Source: Petrimonas sp. IBARAKI
Lineage (GTDB): Bacteria; Bacteroidota; Bacteroidia; Bacteroidales; Dysgonomonadaceae
Direction of reading: 5' to 3'
DNA length: 64,000 nucleotides
Assembly (NCBI GenBank): GCA_002356435.2
Contig: AP018040.2
Span: 1,488,001-1,552,000, forward strand
In this document: piece by piece, positions 33,678-44,155 of the stretch
How the letters are laid out: each line of letters opens with the position of its first letter
How positions within the stretch are numbered: position 1 is the first letter of the stretch
The notes under the pieces: generated by a model
The model's input: the letters and a program-made list of their open reading frames with translations, nothing else
The model's database searches: none
Told to the model about the DNA's origin: nothing
Translations under genes and position numbers: made by a program

Positions 33678-34868
33678 TTATTTAATAACGGCAAGTTTTT
33701 TTCCGACTTTAATAAACGCAGCAATGGCTTTGTCCAGGTGTTCACGTTTGTGTCCGGCGGATAGCTGAACACGGATACGTGCCTCCCCTTTCGGAACGAC
33801 GGGATAATAGAATCCGGTAACGTAGATGCCTTCATCGAGCAGGGTTGATGCAAATTCCTGTGACAGCTTGGCATCGTAGAGCATTACGGCACAAATAGCC
33901 GACTGGGTAGGTTTGATGTCGAAATTGGCTTCTTTCATTTTGGCTACGAAATAATCGACATTCTCGTGCAGCTTGTCCTGCAACTCATTCGATTCCTGAA
34001 GCAATTCAAACGCCTTGATTCCGGCAGCTGCCACCAACGGAGGAATGGAGTTGGAGAAAAGGTAGGGGCGTGAACGCTGACGAAGCATGTCGATGATCTC
34101 CTTGCGTCCGGTAGTAAAACCGCCTATGGCACCACCAAATGCTTTTCCGAGCGTTCCGGTAATGATTTCCGCTTTTCCCAGGCAGTTGTATTGTTCAGTA
34201 ACGCCGCGTCCGGTTTTTCCGACGACTCCTGCCGAATGGCTTTCATCGATCATCACCAGGGCATCGTACTTCTCGGCCAATTCCATGATTTTATCGATGG
34301 GAGCCACGTTTCCATCCATGGAGAACACACCGTCCGTTGCGATGATGCGAAAGCGTTGCGCTTGTGCTTCCTGCAGTTTGGCTTCCAAATCGGCCATGTC
34401 GGCGTTGGCGTAGCGATAACGTTTGGCTTTGCACAGGCGCACTCCGTCGATGATGGAGGCGTGGTTGAGTGCGTCTGAAACAATAGCATCTTCCTCGGTA
34501 AACAGGGGTTCGAACAACCCGCCGTTGGCGTCGAAGCAGGCTGCGTATAGAATGGTATCTTCCGTTTTGAAAAATTTGCTGATCGTAGCTTCCAGCTCTT
34601 TGTGAAGGTCTTGCGTCCCGCAAATGAAACGTACGGATGACATTCCGTACCCGCGTTCATCGAGGGCTTTTTTGGCTGCTTCGATCAGGTGGGCGTTGTC
34701 TGACAATCCGAGGTAGTTGTTGGCACAAAAGTTCAATACTTCCTGTCCCGATTTTACTTTGATCTCTGCCTTTTGAGGCGTAACGATAATCCGTTCATTT
34801 TTGTAAAGTCCTGCTTCTTGGATAGCGGCTAATTCGCTTTGCAGGTGTTGTTGCATTTTTTCGTACAT
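33678..34868 (-). CDS. kbl: Glycine C-acetyltransferase (2-amino-3-ketobutyrate CoA ligase)
   Basis: This 396-residue PLP enzyme has the expected FCANNYLGLSDN near residue 48, VMIDESHSAGVVGKTGRG near 205, and the PLP lysine in GTLGKAFGGAIGG near 240. Its length is that of E. coli Kbl. It works with Tdh next to it in threonine breakdown to glycine and acetyl-CoA. A gap of 39 bp separates it from rmuC upstream. Confidence 0.97.
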   Translation of the reverse strand: MYEKMQQHLQSELAAIQEAGLYKNERIIVTPQKAEIKVKSGQEVLNFCANNYLGLSDNAHLIEAAKKALDERGYGMSSVRFICGTQDLHKELEATISKFFKTEDTILYAACFDANGGLFEPLFTEEDAIVSDALNHASIIDGVRLCKAKRYRYANADMADLEAKLQEAQAQRFRIIATDGVFSMDGNVAPIDKIMELAEKYDALVMIDESHSAGVVGKTGRGVTEQYNCLGKAEIITGTLGKAFGGAIGGFTTGRKEIIDMLRQRSRPYLFSNSIPPLVAAAGIKAFELLQESNELQDKLHENVDYFVAKMKEANFDIKPTQSAICAVMLYDAKLSQEFASTLLDEGIYVTGFYYPVVPKGEARIRVQLSAGHKREHLDKAIAAFIKVGKKLAVIK

Positions 34869-34907
34869 AGTGTTGTTAAGTTATAAGTTGTGAGAGCCTG
34901 GGCTTTT

Positions 34908-36404
34908 TTACTCCTCAATCAGCGATTGCGGCAAGCTTTTCTTTGCTTTAACTCCCAAATCTTTTAGTTTCTGAGTCTGTAAGACCAAATTGTCGTTTCC
35001 GGTAGAAAGCTGTTTGTAGGCATCGTTGTACGCGTTCTGAGCCTGGTCCAGGTTTTTCCCGATTTTTTCGAGGTTATTGATAAACCCCACAAACTTATCG
35101 TAGAGTTTTGCCCCGCGTTCGGCAATCTCTATCGCATTTCGGTTCTGATATTCACGCTTCCAGAGGTCAACGATGAGCTTTAACGCTGCAATCAGGTTTG
35201 TAGGGCTGATGAGCAGGATTTTTTTGTCGTATGCGTATTGCCAGATATCCGGGTCGTGTTGTAAGGCAAGCATGTATGCCGGTTCGTTTGGGACGAACAT
35301 CATCACGAAATCGAGCGTAACGGCGTAATCCTGATAGCTTTTCCGGCTCAGCTCATCAATGTGCTTCCTTACCGAACGCAGGTGTTCCCCGATGCATTTT
35401 TTTTGTTCGTCGACTTCGTCGGTTTGTGTGTAACGAACATACGCCGACAGCGATACCTTGGAGTCGATAATTACCTTGCGGTCGTCGGGGTAGGAGATGA
35501 TCACATCGGGTTGCATTTTGCTTCCGTCCTCGTTAACGAGGTAGGCACCGTCGACGTCTTTCAGGAACTCCTGGACAAAGTATTCCCTGTCGCGCACCAA
35601 TCCCGATTTCTCGAGGATGTTCTCCAGGATCATTTGTCCCCAATCGCCTTGTGTTTTGGAGCTTCCTTTCAAGGCATTGGTCAGGTTCACGGCATCCTCG
35701 CTGAGTTTTGTATTGAGCTCCTTCAGCTTTTTTACTTCTTCGCCCAGTGAAAACCTCTCTTTGGCTTCGGTAATGTAGACCTCTTCCACTTTTTTCCGGA
35801 ACGAGTCGATATTTTCACCTAACGGCTTCAGGATGATGTCTAAGTTCTCCTGATTGATCTTGGTGAACTTGTGCGTTTTTTCGTCCAGGATTTTTTCCGC
35901 GATATTTTCAAACTCCAGGTTGAATTGTTTTCGCAGGTTCTCCATTTCGGACTTTTGCGTCTCCAGCTTCTCTTTCAGGGCGTTGAAGTCGGCTGTTGAG
36001 GCGGCAAGCAACCTGTTGGTTTCGTTAAACTCATCGGTCATCGATTTTAATTCCAGCTTGTAAGTGCCGATTTCTTCCAACTGCTTTTGTACGGTGTCGT
36101 GGGCTACATTGAGCTGGGCAGTAGTGCCGGAGAGGTTACGTTCAAGGGCCTGAACTTCGTCCCGGGACTGTTCTGTCTTTTCCCGGTATGCCGCAATCTC
36201 CGTTCTTAATTCCGCCTCATCTTCCTGCATGGACTTCAGTTTCTCCTGCGCTACAATGAGGTCGGTATGTAGAGAGACATTCTTCTCATTCACGGCTTCA
36301 AGTTCTTGTTTTGATACCGTTTTCAACCTGACAAGGAGGGTTGCCATGATCCAGGCAATAATTCCTCCGGCCACAAAACCTATGAGAAGACCGGTTATTT
36401 CCAT
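34908..36404 (-). CDS. rmuC: DNA recombination protein RmuC
   Basis: This 498-residue protein starts with a membrane segment (LLIGFVAGGIIAWIMATLLV), then a long coiled coil (about 35-180), and the RmuC nuclease-like domain (about 220-440) with GDWGQMILENILEKSGL, VIISYPDDRKVIIDSKVSLSAY and VMMFVPNEPAY. RmuC proteins limit inversions and recombination at repeats; their enzyme activity is inferred from a PD-(D/E)XK-like fold. It lies 16 bp after ribBA. Confidence 0.94.
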   Translation of the reverse strand: MEITGLLIGFVAGGIIAWIMATLLVRLKTVSKQELEAVNEKNVSLHTDLIVAQEKLKSMQEDEAELRTEIAAYREKTEQSRDEVQALERNLSGTTAQLNVAHDTVQKQLEEIGTYKLELKSMTDEFNETNRLLAASTADFNALKEKLETQKSEMENLRKQFNLEFENIAEKILDEKTHKFTKINQENLDIILKPLGENIDSFRKKVEEVYITEAKERFSLGEEVKKLKELNTKLSEDAVNLTNALKGSSKTQGDWGQMILENILEKSGLVRDREYFVQEFLKDVDGAYLVNEDGSKMQPDVIISYPDDRKVIIDSKVSLSAYVRYTQTDEVDEQKKCIGEHLRSVRKHIDELSRKSYQDYAVTLDFVMMFVPNEPAYMLALQHDPDIWQYAYDKKILLISPTNLIAALKLIVDLWKREYQNRNAIEIAERGAKLYDKFVGFINNLEKIGKNLDQAQNAYNDAYKQLSTGNDNLVLQTQKLKDLGVKAKKSLPQSLIEE

Positions 36405-36420
36405 TTTTTTGCTTTTACGG

Positions 36421-37641
36421 TTACAATCCGGAATTTTTCAGGATATGTCCCATCTTTTTCTTCTTGGTTTCCATGTAGAAATGGTTGTACTCGTTGGGCG
36501 TAATTTCGATAGGCACATTTTCCACCACTTCCAGTCCGTAAGATTCCAGTCCGATACGTTTCACGGGATTGTTGGTCATTAACCGCATTTTTGTGACGCC
36601 CAGGCTTTGCAGGATTTGTGCACCCACGCCGTAATCGCGCTCGTCGGCCTTATAGCCTAAATGGAGGTTGGCATCAACCGTATCCATTCCCTTTTCCTGT
36701 AATTTGTAGGCCGAAGCCTTTGCCATAAGTCCGATTCCACGTCCTTCCTGATTGAGATAAACCAACACGCCTTTTCCTTCTTTTTCGATCATCTGCATGG
36801 CTTTATGCAGTTGTTCTCCGCATTCGCATCGCATGGAGCCGAAAATATCGCCGGTTATACACGACGAGTGAACGCGCACCAAAATGGGCTCGTCTTTGTG
36901 CCATTCTCCTTTTATCAGTGCTACGTGATCCAATCCGTTGGACTTCTGGCGAAAAGGAACCATATGGAAATCGCCGTACTGGGTGGGTAAATGTACCTCT
37001 TCCCCGCGGTTTACGAGCGACTCTGTCCTCAGGCGATACTTGATGAGATCGGCAACTGAAATAATCTTCAGGTTAAATTCCTTTGCCATTTTCATCAGTT
37101 CGGGCATGCGTGCCATTTCCCCGTCTTCCTTTTTTATCTCTGCCAGCGCTCCGGCAGGGTACAATCCGGCCAAACGGGCCAGGTCAATAGTAGCTTCCGT
37201 GTGTCCTGCACGGCGAATAACGCCTTTGCTCATGGCTCGTAACGGGAAAATGTGTCCCGGCCGGCCAAAATCTTCGGGTTTGGTTTCTTCACGTGCCAGC
37301 GCCAGTATGGTTTGTGCCCGGTCGTAGGCCGAGATGCCGGTCGTGCAGCCGTGAGTGAGTAAATCTATAGAGACGGTAAACGGTGTGGAGTGGATGGAGG
37401 TGTTGTGGGTGACCATCATGGGCAACTCCAATTCTTCGGCACGTTCTTTGGTGATGGGTGTACAGATAAGTCCCCGGGCGTGCGTCTCCATAAAGTTGAC
37501 TTTTTCCGGCGTGATACACTCGGCAGCAATGATCAGATCGCCTTCATTTTCCCGGTCTTCGTCGTCGACCACGATTATGAAGTTTCCTTTTTTTATTTCT
37601 TCGATAGCTTCTTCTATCGTGTTTAGCGTAAATTCTTTCAT
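36421..37641 (-). CDS. ribBA: Bifunctional DHBP synthase / GTP cyclohydrolase II
   Basis: This 406-residue protein is a two-domain riboflavin enzyme. The RibB half (1-205) has [16 protein letters not shown] and [13 protein letters not shown]; the RibA half has [24 protein letters not shown] with the three zinc cysteines, and NQEGRGIGL. It makes both 3,4-dihydroxy-2-butanone 4-phosphate and the pyrimidine precursor of riboflavin. No FMN riboswitch is seen upstream; the gene follows the permease gene by 10 bp. Confidence 0.97.
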   Translation of the reverse strand: MKEFTLNTIEEAIEEIKKGNFIIVVDDEDRENEGDLIIAAECITPEKVNFMETHARGLICTPITKERAEELELPMMVTHNTSIHSTPFTVSIDLLTHGCTTGISAYDRAQTILALAREETKPEDFGRPGHIFPLRAMSKGVIRRAGHTEATIDLARLAGLYPAGALAEIKKEDGEMARMPELMKMAKEFNLKIISVADLIKYRLRTESLVNRGEEVHLPTQYGDFHMVPFRQKSNGLDHVALIKGEWHKDEPILVRVHSSCITGDIFGSMRCECGEQLHKAMQMIEKEGKGVLVYLNQEGRGIGLMAKASAYKLQEKGMDTVDANLHLGYKADERDYGVGAQILQSLGVTKMRLMTNNPVKRIGLESYGLEVVENVPIEITPNEYNHFYMETKKKKMGHILKNSGL

Positions 37642-37651
37642 TTTGTATTGT

Positions 37652-39592
37652 TTATACAGCTACTTTACGTTGCTGGTTGTTCATTATCTCATTTAATTCG
37701 TTGTTTAACGTTAATACGGCGTTTAAGTCCCTGTTGATTCGCTTTTCAAAAGGCAGTGAAAGCAGTTTCATTATAACCCCGAGAGGGAAAATATACATGC
37801 ACAGTTTGGCAAGTGTGGATCCCGTATTAAAGGGGCGTACATATTTTATCAAAACCGGGTATTCCTTTGCTTTCTCAATAACCATCGGCTTACGTGAGTT
37901 GGATAGCTGATTGAGCATATTCTCCATCTTGTTTTTTATCGAGGTCAAGGAATGGTCGTAACCGCTGTCTGTCCAATACGTTTTGTATCCGAGGGTGCCG
38001 TATTTTTGCAGGTGGGCGGCCACCTCATCGGTCAGCTCACGTGACGATTGATAAACCTCGGCGTAGTTGGGTTCTTCAATAACGACCTCTTTCAGCGTAT
38101 AATTTCTTTTCTCGCGGATAAAGAAAAGTTTCTTGAAGAAGCTTGTATAGGTATCGGTACTCATAATTACCGAGTCTGTCATGGCCTTGTACGTCAGGAA
38201 AATGCCCAACGGCAGCAGAATCATCGAGCTGAACCACATGCCGATCCAATGATCCCAAACCCCGTCGCGGGCCATTTTGTAACCTACATTGTCTAGGATA
38301 TAGTAGATAATAAACAAAATAACCGATATGACAATGGGTGTTCCCAGGCCACCTTTGCGTACGATGGAGCCCAGTGGGGCACCGATGAAAAAGAATACGA
38401 GACAGGCAAAGGGGATGGTGAATTTTCGGTGCCACTCGATCCATTGCCGGTTTATATTTCGTTGTGTGGTTGTTTTGGACATCGACCGGAAAAGATAATC
38501 GTTCCCGTTATTGTCGGCTTTTGAGTAGGCGTTTTGCAGGATGGCCGTCTGGGTTTGTATGTCTTTTGAAGCGAAAATAGAATCCATATCGGGTTTCATG
38601 GATGCGGTTGCGTGCTCAACGATGGAGTCCCTTTTCTCTTGCGGATAGCTGTTCCGGAAAGAAAGATAGGTATATTGTTTCATTATCTTCCGGTCGGAAA
38701 TGTTTACGCTGTCGATGAATTGCTCCAAAGAGTCGATCGAAACCCTTAGCTGTGCGATATTTTTGGAAACGTAATTGCTCGATTCGCTCTCCTGTAAAAC
38801 ACTTTCTTCCATTCGGTTGAAGTTGTCATCATAGGGTATAGTCATCGTTTTTGTAACAAAACTCTCGCGGGCATAGGGGATAAACTCCGAAGAAAAATTC
38901 ATATTTTCCGTTCCCTGGGTAAAGTTTTGAAACTGTTGCCCGCTATGCATCGTAAAGACAAGCGATAATTTATCTTCCGAGGTCCGCATCTCGGCCGAAT
39001 CACAGATAATGACAGCCATATTCTGGAACCCGCTGCTGACGTCGTAAATGGAAACGCCATACAGCATTCCGGTTTTCCGGTTTTTCTTGTCCACGTACAA
39101 ATTGTAACCTTCTATCTCCTTGTAAAAAACACCTTCGGGAACATCCAGTTCAGGTGATTTCTGCCGGATGGAGATCAGGAGTGAATAAAACTTGGGCTGG
39201 ATTTTCGGCATGGCGTTGTTTTGAAAAAAAAAGGTGCCTATGCAGATTAAGACAATCAGGGCAATGAGCGGAACCATCGCCTTGATGAGAGAGATCCCCG
39301 CCGATTTTATGGCCAACAGCTCCAGGTTTTCACCCAGGTTCCCAAACATCATCAGCGAAGCCAGCAATATGGATAAAGGCAGTGCCAAAGGTATCAACTG
39401 AAGCGCTGCGTATAAAAACATTTCACCTATTACGTTCAACCCGAGCCCTTTACCTACCATGTCCTCAACGTATTTCCATAAGAACTGCATCAACACCAAA
39501 AAAAGGCATATGGCAAACGTCATCAGAAACAGCGGGATATAGGTTTTTAACAAATAGCCGTAAAGTTTTTTTATATGGAAATCCCTTCTCAT
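37652..39592 (-). CDS. LptF/LptG-family permease (YjgP/YjgQ), long Bacteroidetes form
   Basis: This 646-residue protein has three membrane segments near the N terminus ([20 protein letters not shown] and onward), a periplasmic beta-jellyroll part (about 130-390), a second membrane block ([25 protein letters not shown] and onward, ending near 485) and a cytosolic tail of about 160 residues. LptF and LptG are the membrane parts of the lipopolysaccharide exporter; a single long gene is usual in Bacteroidetes. Which of the two it replaces cannot be said. It leads the minus-strand run with ribBA, rmuC, kbl and tdh. Confidence 0.9.
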   Translation of the reverse strand: MRRDFHIKKLYGYLLKTYIPLFLMTFAICLFLVLMQFLWKYVEDMVGKGLGLNVIGEMFLYAALQLIPLALPLSILLASLMMFGNLGENLELLAIKSAGISLIKAMVPLIALIVLICIGTFFFQNNAMPKIQPKFYSLLISIRQKSPELDVPEGVFYKEIEGYNLYVDKKNRKTGMLYGVSIYDVSSGFQNMAVIICDSAEMRTSEDKLSLVFTMHSGQQFQNFTQGTENMNFSSEFIPYARESFVTKTMTIPYDDNFNRMEESVLQESESSNYVSKNIAQLRVSIDSLEQFIDSVNISDRKIMKQYTYLSFRNSYPQEKRDSIVEHATASMKPDMDSIFASKDIQTQTAILQNAYSKADNNGNDYLFRSMSKTTTQRNINRQWIEWHRKFTIPFACLVFFFIGAPLGSIVRKGGLGTPIVISVILFIIYYILDNVGYKMARDGVWDHWIGMWFSSMILLPLGIFLTYKAMTDSVIMSTDTYTSFFKKLFFIREKRNYTLKEVVIEEPNYAEVYQSSRELTDEVAAHLQKYGTLGYKTYWTDSGYDHSLTSIKNKMENMLNQLSNSRKPMVIEKAKEYPVLIKYVRPFNTGSTLAKLCMYIFPLGVIMKLLSLPFEKRINRDLNAVLTLNNELNEIMNNQQRKVAV

Positions 39593-39673
39593 CTGTTAAA
39601 AGAAGCCCTTTTTAAATTCGATACAAAGATAATAAATTCCTGTGGAGAAAAGTGTTTTGAGGTTTAAGAAAAC

Positions 39674-39710
39674 AAAAAGAACAACCGGCTTGTTTTCGGT
39701 TGTTCTTTTT
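39674..39710. terminator. Bidirectional terminator hairpin
   Basis: A perfect 14-bp inverted repeat (AAAAAGAACAACCG at 39674-39687, CGGTTGTTCTTTTT at 39697-39710) with T runs on both strands lies 24 bp after the START-like gene stop. It separates that gene from the lptFG-like operon. Confidence 0.85.
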
Positions 39711-39733
39711 GTTTATATAGCGAGGGATAGCTA

Positions 39734-40123
39734 CTACACACCCAGCCTTCTTTTCATTTTATCGATCTGTGTTTCCCACAAGGTAATGGCATCGCCTTTT
39801 TCGTCGGGTTCTGCGAAATCGGTGATTTGTAAAGCAATTTCATTGGATAATTCCAGTTTATGAAGCTGGAACTCAAAATATATATTTTCTTCCTCCTCGT
39901 CCAACCACCGGAAACGAATACTTTGCTGGGGTTTCGAACCTAAGATCTCTGCCTGATTATCCGACTTTCCCCAAAAAAATGTGTAAACATTTTCTTCCTC
40001 GTTCATCGTAACTTCATCGGCAAACCATTCCGATAATCCGTCAACCTGGCTGATCATTCTCCACAAACTCGCTTGTGTGGCACTCCCCATCACAAACTCA
40101 ATATGAAACTTCTCTTTAAGCAT
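39734..40123 (-). CDS. START-like domain protein
   Basis: This 129-residue protein begins EKFHIEFVMGSATQASLWRMIS and continues with GLSEWFADEV, VYTFFWGKSDNQAEILG and FRWLDEEEENIYFEFQL, followed by a C-terminal helix WETQIDKMKRRL. This is the small START-like protein found throughout Bacteroidetes, a helix-grip fold with a cavity for a hydrophobic ligand. Its ligand is unknown. It stands alone with a strong terminator behind it. Confidence 0.88.
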   Translation of the reverse strand: MLKEKFHIEFVMGSATQASLWRMISQVDGLSEWFADEVTMNEEENVYTFFWGKSDNQAEILGSKPQQSIRFRWLDEEEENIYFEFQLHKLELSNEIALQITDFAEPDEKGDAITLWETQIDKMKRRLGV

Positions 40124-40234
40124 AACTGCTCACAATAAATTGCGCTCAATATACAACTTTTTTTCCATATAACGGCATTTCACAACAGTTTTTTGGCCGT
40201 TGTATAAAAATAGATGAGCAGAATTGGCTTGTTT

Positions 40235-40987
40235 TTAAGAGAATATTTCTTCGAGAAATTTTATGAATCGTTTCCAAGATTGCTTATCAGCTTCCAGGCG
40301 ATATGCCGGAGTCCCGAACACCGTAAAACCGTGCGGGGCATTTCCGTATGAGGTCATTTCGTGGGGGATTTTTGCCGCTTCCAACTCTTTGGCAAGAGCG
40401 GCAAAATCATCCATCGTGATGGCGGTATCGGCTGTTCCGTGAAAAATGATGATCTTCCCCCTGGTTTTTGAGTAATCTTGCCCTTCGGGGGTTCCCAGGC
40501 CACCGTGGAAGGTTGCAAAACCTTTCAACGCTGTTTCCGAGCGGGCTAGCTCCAGGGCGGCTGCACCTCCGAAACAATAACCCATCGCCGCCACTTTTTC
40601 CGTTTCAGCGCCCTGTTGTCTTGCAGCATGCAAAGCACCCGTCATCAGGCGGCGCAGTTTACTGCGGTCTTTATACAATTCTCCCGTGTGTTGGGCTTTC
40701 TCTTTGTTCTCGGTGGGACGGATCCCTTTGCCAAAAAGATCGGCTGCAAATACCTGATAGCCTTCTTCGGCCAACATGTTGGCACGTTTTACTTCGTAAT
40801 CGGTCAGCCCGTCCCAGTCGTGAAGAATCAGTACCAGTGCGGCGTTTCCCGGATTTCCCGTCGATGGCCTGATGTAATAGCCTTCATAAGGCTCATTGTC
40901 CACCTCATAGGTTACAAATTTGCCTTGTGCCAGTGAGATGGAAAAAGAGAAAACGGCGGCGATCAGAAAGAAATGTTTTGTTGTCAT
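40235..40987 (-). CDS. Exported dienelactone-hydrolase-family protein
   Basis: From the ATG at 40987 (MTTKHFFLIAAVFSFSISLAQ) the product is 250 residues with a signal peptide. It is an alpha/beta hydrolase of the dienelactone-hydrolase type: LILHDWDGLTDYEVKRANMLAEEGY, the nucleophile in AMGYCFGGAAALELA (Cys), the Asp in FHGTADTAI, and the His in APHGFTV. A Cys nucleophile is typical of this family. The substrate is probably an ester or lactone, but is not known. Confidence 0.9.
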   Translation of the reverse strand: MTTKHFFLIAAVFSFSISLAQGKFVTYEVDNEPYEGYYIRPSTGNPGNAALVLILHDWDGLTDYEVKRANMLAEEGYQVFAADLFGKGIRPTENKEKAQHTGELYKDRSKLRRLMTGALHAARQQGAETEKVAAMGYCFGGAAALELARSETALKGFATFHGGLGTPEGQDYSKTRGKIIIFHGTADTAITMDDFAALAKELEAAKIPHEMTSYGNAPHGFTVFGTPAYRLEADKQSWKRFIKFLEEIFS

Positions 40988-41080
40988 AATGCTGTAATTT
41001 TTATGTTTACGCTTATAACACAAAATATTTACAAATTGTTGTCTCTATTCGCAATAAGGATGAGGCATGTTTGTTTCATA

Positions 41081-41953
41081 TCAAAGCATATTTCGCATTT
41101 CTCCGGCGAATTCCTTTACCAGTTCCAACGCAGCCAGTTCATTTGATTGAGATGCATTAAGGTTAAGACCGGTTTGTTCTTTCACCTGATCGTTCTGTAT
41201 CGTTTGAATTTGGGAAAGCAACCTCAGTACCTGAGGCATCTCCCCCATTTTTTTGTTCATCATTTGTTTCTTGAGTGGCGCGATAGCCTGGCAGTAGTTG
41301 TCATTACAACGTTGTTCGTTCTTGGTGATATACTCATCAATAACATCCTGGTTGATGCATGCTTCACCTCTGTATTGAGGTTCCGGGGCATTTTTCAATA
41401 CCATTTCCAAACACAGGTCGAGATCGGTTTTAGCCTGCTTTTCTTTCTTTTCATATTCAGCCTGCATGTTCACCCACCCCTCTTTATACGTCGACAGTCT
41501 GTCCTGAAGGTCTTGTAATTTGATGTTGTACTGCTTCCTGGCAGATGATTGCGAATGTTTTCCCCTGTTGGAAGCGACATACTTCTCACCCCACTCTTGA
41601 AGTTCCTCTTCACTCATGTTTTCAATTTTTTTCAGATCCATCGAAGAGATTCCGTGATCTTTCATGAGTTTTTGTTGTGCCAGTTGTTCGTCGGCAGCTT
41701 CGCCACCTGATACCGTACTTAAGAGCTGATTTTGGTCGGCAGGCGGCTGTTGTTTGTGTATCCGCTCAATATCCAATTCGATCGCTTCGATGACCCTGTC
41801 AATCTGCTGGTAAAAGGTGTTTTTATTTGTTTCGGTTACCGCACAACCATTGTCTGGAAACTTTGGAAGGTTGGAGAGATAGTTTTGAGCGAGTTGCTGC
41901 GCTGAGACAAGTTGAGAAAAAATCCACAGAATTATAACTACATTATTTTTCAT
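41081..41953 (-). CDS. Exported helical protein of unknown function (last gene of envelope operon)
   Basis: This 290-residue protein has a signal peptide (MKNNVVIILWIFSQLVSAQQ) and then long charged helices that are probably coiled coil (about 45-180, EAIELDIERIHKQQ, QYNIKLQDLQDRLSTYKEG). Four cysteines appear in CLEMVLKNAPEPQYRGEAC and RCNDNYCQAI. I do not recognise the family. A similar Cys pair with a nearby glutamine-rich helix occurs in its upstream neighbour (CGDNEYCQKK), which suggests related domains. The gap to that neighbour is 62 bp. Confidence 0.8.
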   Translation of the reverse strand: MKNNVVIILWIFSQLVSAQQLAQNYLSNLPKFPDNGCAVTETNKNTFYQQIDRVIEAIELDIERIHKQQPPADQNQLLSTVSGGEAADEQLAQQKLMKDHGISSMDLKKIENMSEEELQEWGEKYVASNRGKHSQSSARKQYNIKLQDLQDRLSTYKEGWVNMQAEYEKKEKQAKTDLDLCLEMVLKNAPEPQYRGEACINQDVIDEYITKNEQRCNDNYCQAIAPLKKQMMNKKMGEMPQVLRLLSQIQTIQNDQVKEQTGLNLNASQSNELAALELVKEFAGEMRNML

Positions 41954-42015
41954 TGCCTATTGATTTAACATCCATTTTTTATTGAAAGACTTATTGTGGC
42001 AAGACCGGTTATTGC

Positions 42016-44142
42016 TTATTCCGGCAGCAAATCAGAAATGCCCGGTGGCGTAAAATTAGCGGACGCATCCACCGAAGGGCCTCCTTCCAGGGCAAAACGG
42101 CCGTTAATCTCTCCTTCTGCCAGTCCGCCCACACCGGCTTTGACCGAGCTGGTGAAAGCCACATCCTTTACGGCATCACCCTGTCCGATGGTGACCTCTA
42201 CTCCCATGGTAGCTTCCGCCGTGAGATTGCCGTTGCCGTATTCTCCTTTCACGCCCACTCCTCCCCAGATGGTGGTCTCGTGTTTGTTAAAATCGCGCTT
42301 TACAGACCATAGTAAACCTTCTCCACCCGATAACTTCACGTGGTCGCAGCTGAGCTCAAACGATAAAGGCCCAATGCCACCCCCGATACCGTTTTCACCC
42401 AACGGGCAATCTTTCTTCTTTTTTGAGGGCAGCTCAGGGTCAGACGCCTCTCCCGGCGGTTCCGGCGGTTCGGGCTCCACGCAAATCATTTGATTGAGCT
42501 GATCGGCATAACCCGGCAATCCTGAAGCAAAGCCGGCAGCTATCTCCAGATGGATCACCGTCATCATTTCCCGGTAAAGGTTGTAATACTCATTGAGACT
42601 GGGGGCATACATCCGTTCAATGATGGGATTGGTAAAAGCATAGTAGTCGGGGATCGCCTCTTTCAAAGCATTGGAAACCAGTGTGTAGTTTTTGCATCCG
42701 GCTGAAAAGGAAGATTCCAGGTCCCGTTTTTGTTCCTTACAGATGCGAAACATGACCTGGTCCAGCTGGTATTGTACCTGCCTGATTTCCGCTCCCACCT
42801 TTTTCTGGCAATACTCATTATCTCCACACGCCTCAAGCTTCTTGAGGAGTGCAGTCAGCTCTTCCTGAAGACGTAGCGATTGTTCCATCAGTTGTGTGAT
42901 TGTGGGCATATGCTGTTCCAGCAGGTTCGAATTGTTTTCCATGATCTTTGCACCCTGATTCAGTGCTTGTCCGTAGTTGCTGTTTTCACCAAACAACAAT
43001 TCCGTGATATCGGAAAACAGCATGATCTCCTTTGAGAAATCACGGGTGAAAACCATTGCATTGTCCGGATCTTTCGATGCACGCAACTGCTGTTTTCTGA
43101 TCCGCTCCGACACCGACAGCAGGTCGGAGGTCAGCTGTCTTTTCCGGGCATCCAGGCTGGAAAGGTATCTCTTGATTGGTTGCTCTTGTCCCGCCATTCT
43201 TCCGATATCCTCATACACGGGCAGGTCGGGTACCTCCACTCCTTCTGTATCGCCTTTCTCATCCGTCAGCGGCCGGGGCTGGCTCCCCTGGCTCTGTGAA
43301 GGCGACTTTGCCGCCTGTGCTTGTTTCATGGCGCCGAAACCTACTGCCGAATACCTTTGGCCCAAAGCCTTCCGCAGGTATTGTTCCGCTTTCAGGGGAT
43401 TGTTTTCGCATTGGGCAATCAACCCCAGGCCCAAGTAAGGCGAACTCATTTTTGGTGCTGTTCTCAACGCTTTTTCAAACATCAAGGTGGCATTCGTGTT
43501 GTCGCCAGCTTCCCGGTAAGCCCAACCCAGATTACAGAGGATAAGGCCGATATCCGGTTTTAACCGATCGGCATATTGCAACACCCGGATGGCTTTGGAA
43601 TATTCACCCATGTCTTTGAGTGCCACGCCCAGGTTGTTGGCCGTAAGCACATCATCCGGCGTTTGGACGGCACTCCAGGCAATGGCATAAACCGATGCCG
43701 ATCCTGCCCCTGTCATCACAAAGGCCGCTCCCATATCTGCTCCGCCTGTCTTTTTGGAAGAGCGCTCCAGCATAAGCCTCAGCTTTTGTAAATCACCCGT
43801 CTTCGGCCCATACGCCGCCATCAGCGATTGAGCAAACTCCACATACGTATCACGCGTCAGTGAAGGCAGGAGGGAGAGCTCAGCCTTTTCGGGACATGGG
43901 TTGTGCTTATTCGTAGTAGCCTGTACCTGTAGCTTGCCTTTATCCGTTTGCCTGTCCAGCGTATTGGCTTGCTTCTCCATCGATTCTCCCCACTGCTCCA
44001 GCCGGGCACTTTCCTGTTCGGTGAGTTCCTTTCCGGATTTTGCTTTTTCCAGAATCCGGCTTATATCCCTGGGTATTTGCATCTGTGCACAAGCAACAAA
44101 TGCGAACGTTAACGCCGTAAGTAAAAGTAATAATTGCTTCAT
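42016..44142 (-). CDS. Large exported TPR protein of unknown function
   Basis: From the ATG at 44142 (MKQLLLLLTALTFAFVACAQ) the product is 708 residues with a signal peptide; the cysteine in FVACAQ might serve as a lipobox. At least three TPR-like repeats span about 165-280 (NNLGVALKDMGEYSKAIRVLQYADRLKPD; CNLGWAYREAGDNTNATLMFEKAL; GLGLIAQCENNPLKAEQYLRKALG). A helical part with CGDNEYCQKKVGAEI follows (about 450-480), and the last 130 residues, after a Pro/Glu-rich linker, look like beta strands of an outer-membrane or binding domain (GGGIGPLSFELSCDHVKLSG...). No known family is recognised as a whole. It belongs to the six-gene envelope operon. Confidence 0.8.
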   Translation of the reverse strand: MKQLLLLLTALTFAFVACAQMQIPRDISRILEKAKSGKELTEQESARLEQWGESMEKQANTLDRQTDKGKLQVQATTNKHNPCPEKAELSLLPSLTRDTYVEFAQSLMAAYGPKTGDLQKLRLMLERSSKKTGGADMGAAFVMTGAGSASVYAIAWSAVQTPDDVLTANNLGVALKDMGEYSKAIRVLQYADRLKPDIGLILCNLGWAYREAGDNTNATLMFEKALRTAPKMSSPYLGLGLIAQCENNPLKAEQYLRKALGQRYSAVGFGAMKQAQAAKSPSQSQGSQPRPLTDEKGDTEGVEVPDLPVYEDIGRMAGQEQPIKRYLSSLDARKRQLTSDLLSVSERIRKQQLRASKDPDNAMVFTRDFSKEIMLFSDITELLFGENSNYGQALNQGAKIMENNSNLLEQHMPTITQLMEQSLRLQEELTALLKKLEACGDNEYCQKKVGAEIRQVQYQLDQVMFRICKEQKRDLESSFSAGCKNYTLVSNALKEAIPDYYAFTNPIIERMYAPSLNEYYNLYREMMTVIHLEIAAGFASGLPGYADQLNQMICVEPEPPEPPGEASDPELPSKKKKDCPLGENGIGGGIGPLSFELSCDHVKLSGGEGLLWSVKRDFNKHETTIWGGVGVKGEYGNGNLTAEATMGVEVTIGQGDAVKDVAFTSSVKAGVGGLAEGEINGRFALEGGPSVDASANFTPPGISDLLPE

Positions 44143-44155
44143 AAATAAGACGGTA

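Noticed and set aside
37641..37660. FMN riboswitch upstream of ribBA
   Set aside because: Only 10 bp separate ribBA from the preceding gene, and no RFN-element motifs are visible.
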